From a virus, in the IMG/VR virus record IMGVR_UViG_3300021088_000005, positions 36,811 to 100,810 of that record: a DNA stretch of 64,000 nt. One strand, given 5' to 3'. A program made the position numbers and the translations under genes. The number at the start of each line of letters is the position of its first letter. Position 1 is the stretch's first letter. This document shows positions 48,440 to 54,908 of the stretch, piece after piece. The notes beneath the pieces were generated by a model. That model was not told the origin of the DNA. It did no database searches and was given only the letters and a program-made list of their open reading frames with translations.

Positions 48440-48682
48440 ATGTCGGGCACAATCAAGGTAAAGAATCTTTGTGGCAAAACACGGAAACAAGATAATCCAT
48501 ATGAAGTATGGCAATCGTTCGATGGCACATGGACATGGAATGTACTTAAGAAGTGGCAAACGGATGATAGCAAACCATACGCAAGGTGGTTCTGCAATGT
48601 AGTTACTCCTATCTGTCCCAACGGCGAATTAGGCGACGTGTACGTTGCAGAGATTAAGTCTAACGCACGGCGAATTAGCTAG
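48440..48682 (+). CDS. Small unknown protein, 80 aa
   Basis: Start at ATG 48440 after AGGAGACCAT. Sequence MSGTIKVKNLCGKTRKQDNP, then beta-rich with several Trp (YEVWQSFDGTWTWNVLKKWQ, ARWFCNVVTPICP). No family. Upstream in-frame sequence lacks a ribosome site. Confidence 0.6.
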   Translation: MSGTIKVKNLCGKTRKQDNPYEVWQSFDGTWTWNVLKKWQTDDSKPYARWFCNVVTPICPNGELGDVYVAEIKSNARRIS

Positions 48683-48683
48683 A

Positions 48684-48736
48684 GTATTCTAGCCTGGGCT
48701 CACAGAGTCTAGGCTAGAGCATTCTTGCTCTATAGG
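48684..48736 (+). promoter_or_regulatory. Paired hairpins before the 77-aa gene
   Basis: CTAGCCT/AGGCTAG enclosing 15 bases, then AGAGCA-TTCT-TGCTCT directly before ATAGGAGACC. Confidence 0.6.
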
Positions 48737-48742
48737 AGACCT

Positions 48743-48976
48743 ATGTCTACCCTGTACCACGTTCAAACCTTGCGCGGGTTGTATTCGATTGCATTAGACC
48801 GTGGCACCCTAGGCTATTCAATTAGGGAGTATAAGCACGGCAATCTACAGGGATGCGCTAGCCTAGGCAATGCTAGCCTAGAGGATTCTATCCTCGAATA
48901 CAATCGGCGGATATCAGACGCGGCAAAATACGACCAAATCTACTATGTCCGGAAAGTCAACCCGGAACAAATTTGA
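48743..48976 (+). CDS. Small unknown protein, 77 aa
   Basis: ATG 48743 after ATAGGAGACCT. MSTLYHVQTLRGLYSIALDR with a Tyr/Arg-rich remainder. No cysteine pairs or membrane segment. Followed by a 226-base gap in which no gene is seen. Confidence 0.55.
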   Translation: MSTLYHVQTLRGLYSIALDRGTLGYSIREYKHGNLQGCASLGNASLEDSILEYNRRISDAAKYDQIYYVRKVNPEQI

Positions 48977-49202
48977 TCGGGTTTCCAATTTTGCGGGTAT
49001 TTTGACTGGCCGGACATTTTCATGGCTATCTAAGCGGCCCGAAGTTCTCCCTCTCCCCAGGACTCTCCCGCAGACCTGGTAGCGCTATCGCTCTATTATA
49101 CGGATAGGTTTACCCGGTAATTAGCGCTGTAGTGCTTAAGCGTCCGACCAGGGAGATTAAATCGTTGCACTTGTTTGTTGCAAATCGTTGCAGTTCTTTG
49201 CG

Positions 49203-49505
49203 TTATTTCTTGTACGTGATGTTAGCTACAGGCTTGTGCAAGCGGATTAGCCTAATCTCTTCTTGATTGGCTTCCTCTTTGTTGTCGAAGACTGTTATAC
49301 GTACCTCATCCGCTTTCCAGAATGCCTGTACCCTAGTCGGCCCAGGGTTGAGGGCGCTGGAATACAGTCCGCTGTATTTGTCGAAGACTCTGGTAAACCC
49401 GATGTAGGATCGTCCGACATACATGACCTTACCATCCGCGATAAACTCATAGACGCAGGGCATGCGGAACTTCTTACCAGATACCGTTAATGTGCCTAAT
49501 CTCAT
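49203..49505 (-). CDS. GIY-YIG domain protein, 100 aa, leaderless
   Basis: Leftward gene inside the rightward early region. FRMPCVYEFIADGKVMYVGR has the GIY-YIG-like pair (VYEF...MYVG), followed by SYIGFTRVFDKYSGLYSSA and NKEEANQEEIRLIRLHKP, where the Glu matches the catalytic acid. No DNA-binding extension, so it is smaller than a typical homing nuclease. ATG 49505 is exactly where transcription should begin from its promoter. Confidence 0.7.
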   Translation of the reverse strand: MRLGTLTVSGKKFRMPCVYEFIADGKVMYVGRSYIGFTRVFDKYSGLYSSALNPGPTRVQAFWKADEVRITVFDNKEEANQEEIRLIRLHKPVANITYKK

Positions 49506-49511
49506 GCTCGA

Positions 49512-49540
49512 ATCATACCACAAAACCGATAATTTGTCAA
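49512..49540 (-). promoter_or_regulatory. Promoter giving a leaderless GIY-YIG mRNA
   Basis: TTGACA (49535-49540), 17-base spacer ending TGG, TATGAT (49512-49517). Counting 7 bases downstream puts +1 at 49505, the A of ATG. Confidence 0.8.
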
Positions 49541-49550
49541 TATAAATCGT

Positions 49551-49594
49551 GTGGCGAAATATCGTCACTTAATTAAGTGGCGAAATATCGTCAC
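49551..49594. repeat. Two perfect 18-bp direct repeats upstream of the leaderless promoter
   Basis: GTGGCGAAATATCGTCAC at 49551-49568 and 49577-49594, separated by TTAATTAA. Each is an imperfect palindrome. Placed 10 bases behind the -35 box, they look like a tandem operator. Confidence 0.75.
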
Positions 49595-49896
49595 CTTGCA
49601 GCCCTAAAAACACGTAGCTCGTAAGTTATTGAAAACACACATGTGGCACCAACCGGGTATTAGAGAGGAAAAGTTATTATGTGTGAGGGTTATTGTAAGG
49701 TTAAAACTATGACAAATAACGACTTGGAGCTATTAAAAAGATAATTATAATTAGCGCGTGTCTCCCTCTTACGGCCTAGTTGGTGACACATATTATACGG
49801 AATATTTTGCTTCTTGTTTTCCGTATAATAAGTGTCACCAACCCACTTGGTGCCACTTATTATACACAATATTTTGGTACTAGTACCATTTTGTTG
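49569..49896. promoter_or_regulatory. Non-coding repeat-rich region
   Basis: No credible gene (one 11-codon ATG frame at 49708). Holds three to four copies of TTGGTGACAC(A/T)TATTATAC: direct at 49780, inverted at 49819-49841, direct at 49847, partial inverted at 49643-49652. The first and second form a 22-bp inverted repeat with a loop of about 16 bases. Confidence 0.65.
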
Positions 49897-49925
49897 TTGA
49901 CATATCTCCGAGCATATGAGACTAT
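49876..49925 (+). promoter_or_regulatory. Early promoter with perfect GTAC palindrome, leaderless
   Basis: GGTACTAGTACC (49876-49887), ATTTTGTTG, TTGACA (49897-49902), 17 bases, GACTAT (49920-49925) preceded by TGA. Predicted +1 is 49932, the A of ATG. Confidence 0.8.
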
Positions 49926-49931
49926 ACGCAC

Positions 49932-50168
49932 ATGGCAACCAGAAAGTGCTTCGCATGCGGTCGCAAGCTAGGCAAGAACCCATACCGTGCGGTATGCGAA
50001 GACGAGCAGATCGTGTTTATAGGCTCCGAGTGCTTTAAGCTGATCGGTCCTGATGGGTTCCAGCTAGACCACGGCCCCAGGCTGTACAGAGGCATATTCG
50101 CGCCTAATGGAGTCCTGTTACAGGTTATCGGACTAGACTCGCATCCGAGCATTGGAAAGCAGTACTAA
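49932..50168 (+). CDS. Zinc-type small protein, 78 aa
   Basis: MATRKCFACGRKLGKNPYRA has one CxxC and later SECFKL gives a further Cys; probably a partial zinc ribbon that senses or binds nucleic acid. It has no Shine-Dalgarno; the ATG coincides with the predicted +1. Its stop overlaps the next start (TAATG). Confidence 0.65.
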   Translation: MATRKCFACGRKLGKNPYRAVCEDEQIVFIGSECFKLIGPDGFQLDHGPRLYRGIFAPNGVLLQVIGLDSHPSIGKQY

Positions 50169-50326
50169 TGCACAAGATCATCAAGCGCAACCGAAACTAT
50201 GAGATTCCCAGGCGGGATAAGATCGAATTTGAGGTCTATCTGGACGGTCAACTAGTCGCGGTGTTCGACTCCAAGCGGGAAGCTATTGATTGGGTTATGG
50301 CCCAGGAGTACCCTAAATCCGTATAA
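50168..50326 (+). CDS. Small basic protein, 52 aa
   Basis: Start overlaps the upstream stop. MHKIIKRNRNYEIPRRDKIE then VYLDGQLVAVFDSKREAIDW: a short beta-beta-helix. Not in a known family. Coupled translation is likely. Confidence 0.6.
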   Translation: MHKIIKRNRNYEIPRRDKIEFEVYLDGQLVAVFDSKREAIDWVMAQEYPKSV

Positions 50327-50337
50327 TAAGGAGACCT

Positions 50338-50658
50338 ATGTACAAATCATTGATCGTCGCAATGTTCGTTGCCAGCACGGTATCGGCAGCACCGAAGCCA
50401 AAGAAAGTCTATAAGGTCACCCCGGTATCTGACTCGGAAGCCATTATAGTCTGCTCGAACGGCGCGGACCCTACTTTTAAGGCGGTCACTTCCGGCGCTG
50501 TCCTGGTCTCATGCGGCGCTACTGTCAAGGCAACCTGGGACGGCACCAAGTTCACATGTCCTGCGAGCGCCCCGTATGTTTGGGCCGATGAGGGCGAAGC
50601 TCTCAATGGTAAGTCGGACTATGTGTATTGTGGCAAGACCCCGCTGTTAGGCCAGTAG
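50338..50658 (+). CDS. Exported small protein with signal peptide, 106 aa
   Basis: MYKSLIVAMFVASTVSAAPK is a clear Sec signal with cleavage after SAA. The mature part is beta-rich with four Cys (IVCSNG, VSCGAT, FTCPAS, VYCGKT), likely two disulfides. Site AAGGAGACCT. Early export to the periplasm suggests an envelope role such as superinfection exclusion or inhibitor; unproven. Confidence 0.7.
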   Translation: MYKSLIVAMFVASTVSAAPKPKKVYKVTPVSDSEAIIVCSNGADPTFKAVTSGAVLVSCGATVKATWDGTKFTCPASAPYVWADEGEALNGKSDYVYCGKTPLLGQ

Positions 50659-50667
50659 TACTTAATC

Positions 50668-50711
50668 GGTACTAAAGTACTATTGCATTCAATCCAAGAC
50701 TGTGAGACTAT
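50668..50711 (+). promoter_or_regulatory. Early promoter with GTAC palindrome
   Basis: GGTACTAAAGTACT (50668-50681), TTGCAT (50683-50688), 17 bases, GACTAT (50706-50711) preceded by TGA. Predicted +1 is 50718, an ATG. Confidence 0.7.
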
Positions 50712-50717
50712 AGCGCC

Positions 50718-50909
50718 ATGGACAACAAACAACTTCGGAAGATAGGAGCTAACATGGAAGAAACTCCAAGATGGATTGGCGCTCATTCAGTGAACTGCGC
50801 AGTCTGCGACACTTTGGTGGACGAACGGGACTGCGCCCCTAGTGCTGACGGTGACGTTTGTCCCGAGTGTCAAGTGCTCGATGCCATCGAATCTGAACGG
50901 ACAGACTAG
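50718..50909 (+). CDS. Zinc-ribbon small protein, 63 aa (alternative start 50754)
   Basis: NCAVCDTLVDERDC and DVCPECQVLDA form a zinc ribbon. Two starts compete: ATG 50718, which equals the predicted +1 and would be leaderless, and ATG 50754 (MEETPRWIGA), which has the site AGGAG at 50745. Both would give the ribbon; a dual-start gene is possible. Confidence 0.65.
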   Translation: MDNKQLRKIGANMEETPRWIGAHSVNCAVCDTLVDERDCAPSADGDVCPECQVLDAIESERTD

Positions 50910-50917
50910 GAGACAAT

Positions 50918-51088
50918 ATGGAAGTCGGCACATATGTCGAGATTATCGGAATGGACTTGCGCGGACGGATTATCAGCATTCGACTGGACGACCGCCGCGA
51001 ATTGATTATCACAGTGGAACTGGACGACCAAACATCTACACCGTCGGGACTATACTACGCACGTGTGTACGAATTGGACGTAATATGA
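50918..51088 (+). CDS. Small beta-rich protein, 56 aa
   Basis: ATG 50918 after AGGAGACAAT. MEVGTYVEIIGMDLRGRIIS, then strands ending YARVYELDVI: an SH3-like small barrel pattern. Its TGA overlaps the next ATG (ATGA). Confidence 0.6.
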   Translation: MEVGTYVEIIGMDLRGRIISIRLDDRRELIITVELDDQTSTPSGLYYARVYELDVI

Positions 51089-51321
51089 ATCCGCGATACC
51101 TAGCGTATTGTCGAGCGCATAATATGAGCCCACAGCAGATGATGCAGCACGACCGCGATAAGTATCCCGGCGGGTGTATGTGTGGCTTTATTATCTGGCA
51201 TAGTGCCAAGCTAAGCGAAGCACGGCATGCGCACCCGGAGTTTTTCTACATTGAGATTGGCGGAACCGCAGGCGGGTTACTTAATCATAAGGCCTATGAT
51301 AGGTGGTTAAATGAAAACTAA
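51085..51321 (+). CDS. Small unknown protein, 78 aa
   Basis: Begins MNPRYLAYCRAHNMSPQQMM at an ATGA overlap. Contains CMCGFIIWHSAKLSEARH, so Cys and His might bind metal. Ends inside the start of the metallopeptidase gene. Confidence 0.6.
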   Translation: MNPRYLAYCRAHNMSPQQMMQHDRDKYPGGCMCGFIIWHSAKLSEARHAHPEFFYIEIGGTAGGLLNHKAYDRWLNEN

Positions 51322-51700
51322 ACTCACAGTCGAAATTGACATAGACACCGAACGTGACGGAGCAACCTGTCTAGCCGGAACACACATTCCCGGACTATAT
51401 CAGATTGAAGTAAGAAAAGACATAATGGATGCATTCGGCGCGTCCCCGCTGTCACCCGGTGTAGCACTGGCCCATGAGCTAGGACATTTGATAGCGCATG
51501 TATTTCAGATGCCCGGTAGCGTTCGCGAACCCAGGCCCCTATATCCGAATCAATGGGGGCAATTCGTCCCTGATTATAGTTTGAGAGTATTAGCGTCCGA
51601 AAAGGAAGCCTGGGACGTAGCCGAGCTAATCTTCCAAACCAAACACGCTAAGATCGAAGCGCTTAAGACGTACGAGAAAGGATTCAAGCTATGGGAATAG
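51311..51700 (+). CDS. HExxH metallopeptidase-like protein, 129 aa
   Basis: VALAHELGHLIAHVF is the zinc-binding HExxH motif, and SEKEAWDVAELIF downstream supplies a likely third ligand Glu, as in ImmA/IrrE-like (M78) peptidases. The N-terminal half is beta-rich. ImmA-type enzymes cleave repressors, but a target here is unknown. Overlaps both neighbours by 9-11 bases. Confidence 0.75.
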   Translation: MKTKLTVEIDIDTERDGATCLAGTHIPGLYQIEVRKDIMDAFGASPLSPGVALAHELGHLIAHVFQMPGSVREPRPLYPNQWGQFVPDYSLRVLASEKEAWDVAELIFQTKHAKIEALKTYEKGFKLWE

Positions 51701-51945
51701 ACTTCGGCCAGGCTAAGAAAATGAAGCCACGAAAATTTCGCTTACACTTCAATAGAGTCAACATGCAACGCGGCAATCCAAATATCTGGACTGTCCATAC
51801 TTCGGACCGATGTTATCAGGTTAAGCGCGTGGTAACATACGTCCAATTGGAAACCGTATTCAAGCCGGACGGCCCGCAGCCGCGTGCTTATTTATCAGGA
51901 CGCGGTACGGTAGTAATCGACGGAGACACAGCGTACTTGACCTAG
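51691..51945 (+). CDS. Small basic beta-rich protein, 84 aa
   Basis: MGIDFGQAKKMKPRKFRLHF, then strands with NIWTVHTSDRCYQVKRVVTY. Ends AYLT at TAG 51943. Basic charge suggests nucleic acid contact; no family. Confidence 0.55.
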   Translation: MGIDFGQAKKMKPRKFRLHFNRVNMQRGNPNIWTVHTSDRCYQVKRVVTYVQLETVFKPDGPQPRAYLSGRGTVVIDGDTAYLT

Positions 51946-52009
51946 TACTTTAGTACCATCAAAATCGGTACTTTCGTACTATTGTGTTTATTTCTGTTTC
52001 TGGTATGAT
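51944..52009 (+). promoter_or_regulatory. Early promoter with two GTAC palindromes
   Basis: AGTACTTTAGTACC (51944-51957) and GGTACTTTCGTACT (51967-51980), TTGTGT (51982-51987), 16 bases, TATGAT (52004-52009) with TGG extension. The gene has a normal leader and AGGAG. Confidence 0.65.
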
Positions 52010-52027
52010 CGTCATATAGGAGATTAC

Positions 52028-52546
52028 ATGGCACTCAAAACAACCTATACCGACGGTGGCAAGACCACAGAAGGATTCGCTCATGAGCACAACGACTGTG
52101 GTGTTCGAGCGCTGGCAATAGCAGCCGCCATCCCATACTCTGAGGCTCACGGTCTACTCAAGGCAGAGGGTAGACGAGACCGTAAGGGCACAAAGGCAAA
52201 CTGGATTATATCCGCGATGCGCAAATCTGGAATCCAAGCGGAAGAGATCACAGTACGCGACCCTAAGCTGCACTGGTATGGTGGTAACTCATACACTAAT
52301 CCAACCCTGGCAGAGATAATCCGGGCACATCAGACCGGGCGCTATCTTGTTATAGTCAACGGGCACGCTCTCGCAATGATCGATGGGGTTATACACGACA
52401 AGGGCGAAATCGCAGGCGCACGTTCGCGAGTCCGGATGATGTACCGCGTGACTCCGAAGACCCAGGAAACAGCGCAACCACAGATAACCCAGGGACAGAT
52501 CAATGAACTGTGGGAGCGCATGAACCGCCTAGCAGCGAAGCTGTAG
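52028..52546 (+). CDS. Cysteine-peptidase-like protein, 172 aa
   Basis: AHEHNDCGVRALAIAAAIPY resembles the Cys-containing start of a papain/C39-like domain; GRRDRKGTKANW follows, and GRYLVIVNGHALAMIDGVIH would give the His. This Cys-His layout is found in a phage family of unknown substrate. C-terminal coiled coil (QITQGQINELWERMNRLAAK). Site AGGAGATTAC. Confidence 0.6.
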   Translation: MALKTTYTDGGKTTEGFAHEHNDCGVRALAIAAAIPYSEAHGLLKAEGRRDRKGTKANWIISAMRKSGIQAEEITVRDPKLHWYGGNSYTNPTLAEIIRAHQTGRYLVIVNGHALAMIDGVIHDKGEIAGARSRVRMMYRVTPKTQETAQPQITQGQINELWERMNRLAAKL

Positions 52547-52594
52547 TACTGGTACCATTTTGTTGTTGACATTATTCCGGATCGGTGAGACAAT
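52545..52594 (+). promoter_or_regulatory. Early promoter with GTAC palindrome, leaderless
   Basis: AGTACTGGTACC (52545-52556), ATTTTGTTG, TTGACA (52566-52571), 17 bases, GACAAT (52589-52594) after TGA. Predicted +1 is 52601, the A of ATG. Confidence 0.8.
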
Positions 52595-52600
52595 CTCTAT

Positions 52601-52795
52601 ATGAAAAGCATACAAGCAACAGTAGGACAACACAAACGGCAACACCCGGAGCAATACTGTCCGGTTCGTGATTGCCTGTGGAAGACCAACGGCGGGCTGT
52701 GCCCGCGTCATATCTCGAAAGGTGAACCCGATGGCTATGTCTTCGGCCACCCGGTATGGCTTCCCGAAGTAGCAAAGCGAAAGGCGGTGCGATAA
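52601..52795 (+). CDS. Small Cys/His protein, 64 aa, leaderless
   Basis: QYCPVRDCLWKTNGGLCPRH has three Cys and a His, a possible zinc knuckle. No ribosome site; ATG equals the predicted +1. Its stop overlaps the following ATG (TAATG). Confidence 0.65.
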   Translation: MKSIQATVGQHKRQHPEQYCPVRDCLWKTNGGLCPRHISKGEPDGYVFGHPVWLPEVAKRKAVR

Positions 52796-53022
52796 TGTTT
52801 AAGTCAATTACTCCTGTTGTGCTGTTGACAGTGGCCGAAGCCGAGTACAGGGCGCTAATTCAGAAGCACTGGCAATCAATGTGGCGCACGTACATGTGGT
52901 CTGCTGATGGCTGCGGAGACAACCTGTACAGGACTGCGGGCGATGCGCTACAGGCCTACAAAGCATACCAGATGTTGGCGGTCGTAATGACCCAATACGA
53001 CATCGATACAGAGCACGCCTAA
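52795..53022 (+). CDS. Small helical protein, 75 aa
   Basis: MFKSITPVVLLTVAEAEYRA, then a Trp/Tyr-rich helix (WQSMWRTYMWSADGCGDNLY). Translationally coupled to the upstream leaderless gene. No family. Confidence 0.55.
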   Translation: MFKSITPVVLLTVAEAEYRALIQKHWQSMWRTYMWSADGCGDNLYRTAGDALQAYKAYQMLAVVMTQYDIDTEHA

Positions 53023-53071
53023 GTACTAGTACGTTTTTGTTGTTGACAAGCTTTCGAGTTCATGAGATACT
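53022..53071 (+). promoter_or_regulatory. Early promoter with GTAC palindrome (DUF932-like gene)
   Basis: AGTACTAGTAC (53022-53032), GTTTTTGTTG, TTGACA (53043-53048), 17 bases, GATACT (53066-53071) after TGA. +1 near 53078; the leader starts with a GCGGC-ACA-GCCGC hairpin before AAGAGATAAA. Confidence 0.8.
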
Positions 53072-53111
53072 CAGTACATCAAAAGCGGCACAGCCGCAGA
53101 AAAGAGATAAA

Positions 53112-53933
53112 ATGAGATTCCAACGCAATCGTAACTTCAACAACGAACCCTTGACGAATGACCAGATTCAGAAGGTCGCTCCGTCAGCATTCGCGGGACA
53201 GCCGCATGAGTCCCGGTCAGATCGTTACGCGTTCGTTCCCACCGTGGATGTTATCGACGGCTTGCGCAATGCAGGCTTCGCTCCGATGTTCGCTACTCAG
53301 TCGTCTTCCCGTATCGCGGGGAAGTCGTTTTTCACAAAGCATCAATTGCGCTTCCGGTCCCTAGGTCAGACTTTGACCGTAGTTGGCGATACAGCCGTGG
53401 AAGCGATCATGACCAATTCCCACGATGGCACTTCGGTGTTCGAGATGGCGCTTGGCGCTTTCCGGCTGGCTTGCTTGAACGGCATGACCGTAAGTGAGGG
53501 CATGGTTCAGTCTATCAAGGTTCGCCACACCGGGAATATCATTGAGCAGGTTGTCGAATCCGTCCACCACCTGATTACGATGGCCCCAAAGGTTGTCGAA
53601 GCTATCCAGACTTGGAAGCGCATTGAGATGTCCGATGAAGAGCAGATGATCCTGGCAGAGGGCGCTTTGGCTCTCCGCTACGAAGACAACGCTCCTATCA
53701 CTGCCGATAAGCTTCTGATTGCGAATCGCAACCAAGACACGGCTAATGACCTGTGGACCGTGTTCAATCGTGTCCAGGAGAATGCAGTGCGCGGTGGTAT
53801 CAAGTACAAGACCGAAACCGATTCGCAGACCCGGCGGATGCGTACCCGCGAAGTCAAAGGGATCGATCAGAACAGCCGTTTGAACCGCGAACTGTGGGCT
53901 CTCGCGGAGAAGATGGCCGAACTCAAGAGCTAG
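53112..53933 (+). CDS. DUF932-like phage protein, 273 aa
   Basis: Start MRFQRNRNFNNEPLTNDQIQ at ATG 53112 after AAGAGATAAA. VPTVDVIDGLRNAGFAPMFA, ALGAFRLACLNGMTVSEG, IKVRHTGNIIEQVVESVHHL are blocks of the DUF932 family, widespread in phages and plasmids near replication or early genes. Role unknown; a link to DNA recombination or host take-over has been suggested for the family only by context. Confidence 0.75.
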   Translation: MRFQRNRNFNNEPLTNDQIQKVAPSAFAGQPHESRSDRYAFVPTVDVIDGLRNAGFAPMFATQSSSRIAGKSFFTKHQLRFRSLGQTLTVVGDTAVEAIMTNSHDGTSVFEMALGAFRLACLNGMTVSEGMVQSIKVRHTGNIIEQVVESVHHLITMAPKVVEAIQTWKRIEMSDEEQMILAEGALALRYEDNAPITADKLLIANRNQDTANDLWTVFNRVQENAVRGGIKYKTETDSQTRRMRTREVKGIDQNSRLNRELWALAEKMAELKS

Positions 53934-53937
53934 CTAT

Positions 53938-53990
53938 CCAGGGTGAGGGGCAGTTAGCTGCCCCGATCCCTAGGCAACTAGCCTACTAGG
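53938..53990 (+). promoter_or_regulatory. Paired hairpins before the 140-aa gene
   Basis: GGGGCAG-TTAG-CTGCCCC with flanking AGGG/CCCT pairs, then TAGGC-AACTA-GCCTA directly before CTAGGAGCTAC. Confidence 0.65.
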
Positions 53991-53997
53991 AGCTACA

Positions 53998-54420
53998 ATG
54001 GGAACCAGGTCGTTGACAATTTTCCAGTCGGACAAAAAGGATGTTTGCGTGATGTATCGCCAGTACGACGGATATCTCTCGGGTCACGGCAAGGAATTGA
54101 AAGAGTTCTTGGCCAGCTTTGACGCTATCACCAACGGTATCGCAGTCGGTGAGACCCGTAAGACCGCCAACGGAATGGGCTGTTTAGCGGCGCAGGCAGT
54201 CATGCACTTCAAATCACAGAACCCTGTCGGCGGGTTTTACTTGGAGCCTTCCGGGACTCGGGACGCTGGCGCGGAGTACCGCTACTTTGTCACATTGAGT
54301 GACGAATCCGAAATGAGGTGTCCCAAAATCATGCTCAAGGTTCAAAGCGGATATGGCCGGAAGTGGAAGACAATCTATAACGGTCCCGTATCCGCAATGC
54401 CGACCGAAGACAACGAATAG
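53998..54420 (+). CDS. Conserved phage protein, MGTRSL-type, 140 aa
   Basis: MGTRSLTIFQSDKKDVCVMY, then RQYDGYLSGHGKELKEFL, matches a small family common in phages and some bacteria whose members begin MGTRSLT and contain YRQ.DGYxxGHG. No function is known. Site CTAGGAGCTACA. Confidence 0.7.
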   Translation: MGTRSLTIFQSDKKDVCVMYRQYDGYLSGHGKELKEFLASFDAITNGIAVGETRKTANGMGCLAAQAVMHFKSQNPVGGFYLEPSGTRDAGAEYRYFVTLSDESEMRCPKIMLKVQSGYGRKWKTIYNGPVSAMPTEDNE

Positions 54421-54423
54421 GTT

Positions 54424-54478
54424 ATTCTGCCTAGGGCTCTAGGTCACGTGAGCCCCAGGTTGAGCAACTTGCTCAGAG
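54424..54478 (+). promoter_or_regulatory. Paired hairpins before the 135-aa gene
   Basis: GGGCTC/GAGCCC with flanking CCT/AGG pairs, then TGAGCA-ACT-TGCTCA directly before GAGGAGAACAC. Confidence 0.65.
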
Positions 54479-54486
54479 GAGAACAC

Positions 54487-54894
54487 ATGTTTACTGATAA
54501 GCAAATCAGGCGCTTCCGCAAGGTTATCAAGTTCATCATTGCTGAGCCCCGGCGATTCAACATGGTGGCAGGAGTCGAGTACGCATCCGCCCACCGTGAT
54601 ACTCAACTGGAGACTCCGCCTTGCGGTACTGCGTGCTGCATCGGTGGCGCTGCGTTCATTGTCGGCCAACGCATCAAGCTTGATATGCCTGTCCGATTGG
54701 GATGGAATCCAGTTGCGGAATATGCAATGGAGTATCTTGGATTGGACCGTGGGCAACGCGAGCGCTTGTTTTATACCGCATATTGGCCTGCGACATTCAA
54801 GACTGCTTACGAACAATCGAGGTCAGCGCAAGAGCGTGCGTATGTCGGCGCGGCTCGCTTCGAGCACTTCATTGCGACCAATGGCGCAGAGTAA
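54487..54894 (+). CDS. Conserved phage protein with CGTxCC motif, 135 aa
   Basis: Start MFTDKQIRRFRKVIKFIIAE. TPPCGTACCIGGAAFIVGQR is the core of a small phage family; the rest is helical (LGLDRGQRERLFYTAYWPAT). Cysteine spacing suggests metal or structural role. Function unknown. Confidence 0.6.
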   Translation: MFTDKQIRRFRKVIKFIIAEPRRFNMVAGVEYASAHRDTQLETPPCGTACCIGGAAFIVGQRIKLDMPVRLGWNPVAEYAMEYLGLDRGQRERLFYTAYWPATFKTAYEQSRSAQERAYVGAARFEHFIATNGAE

Positions 54895-54908
54895 CGGAGG
54901 CACATACT

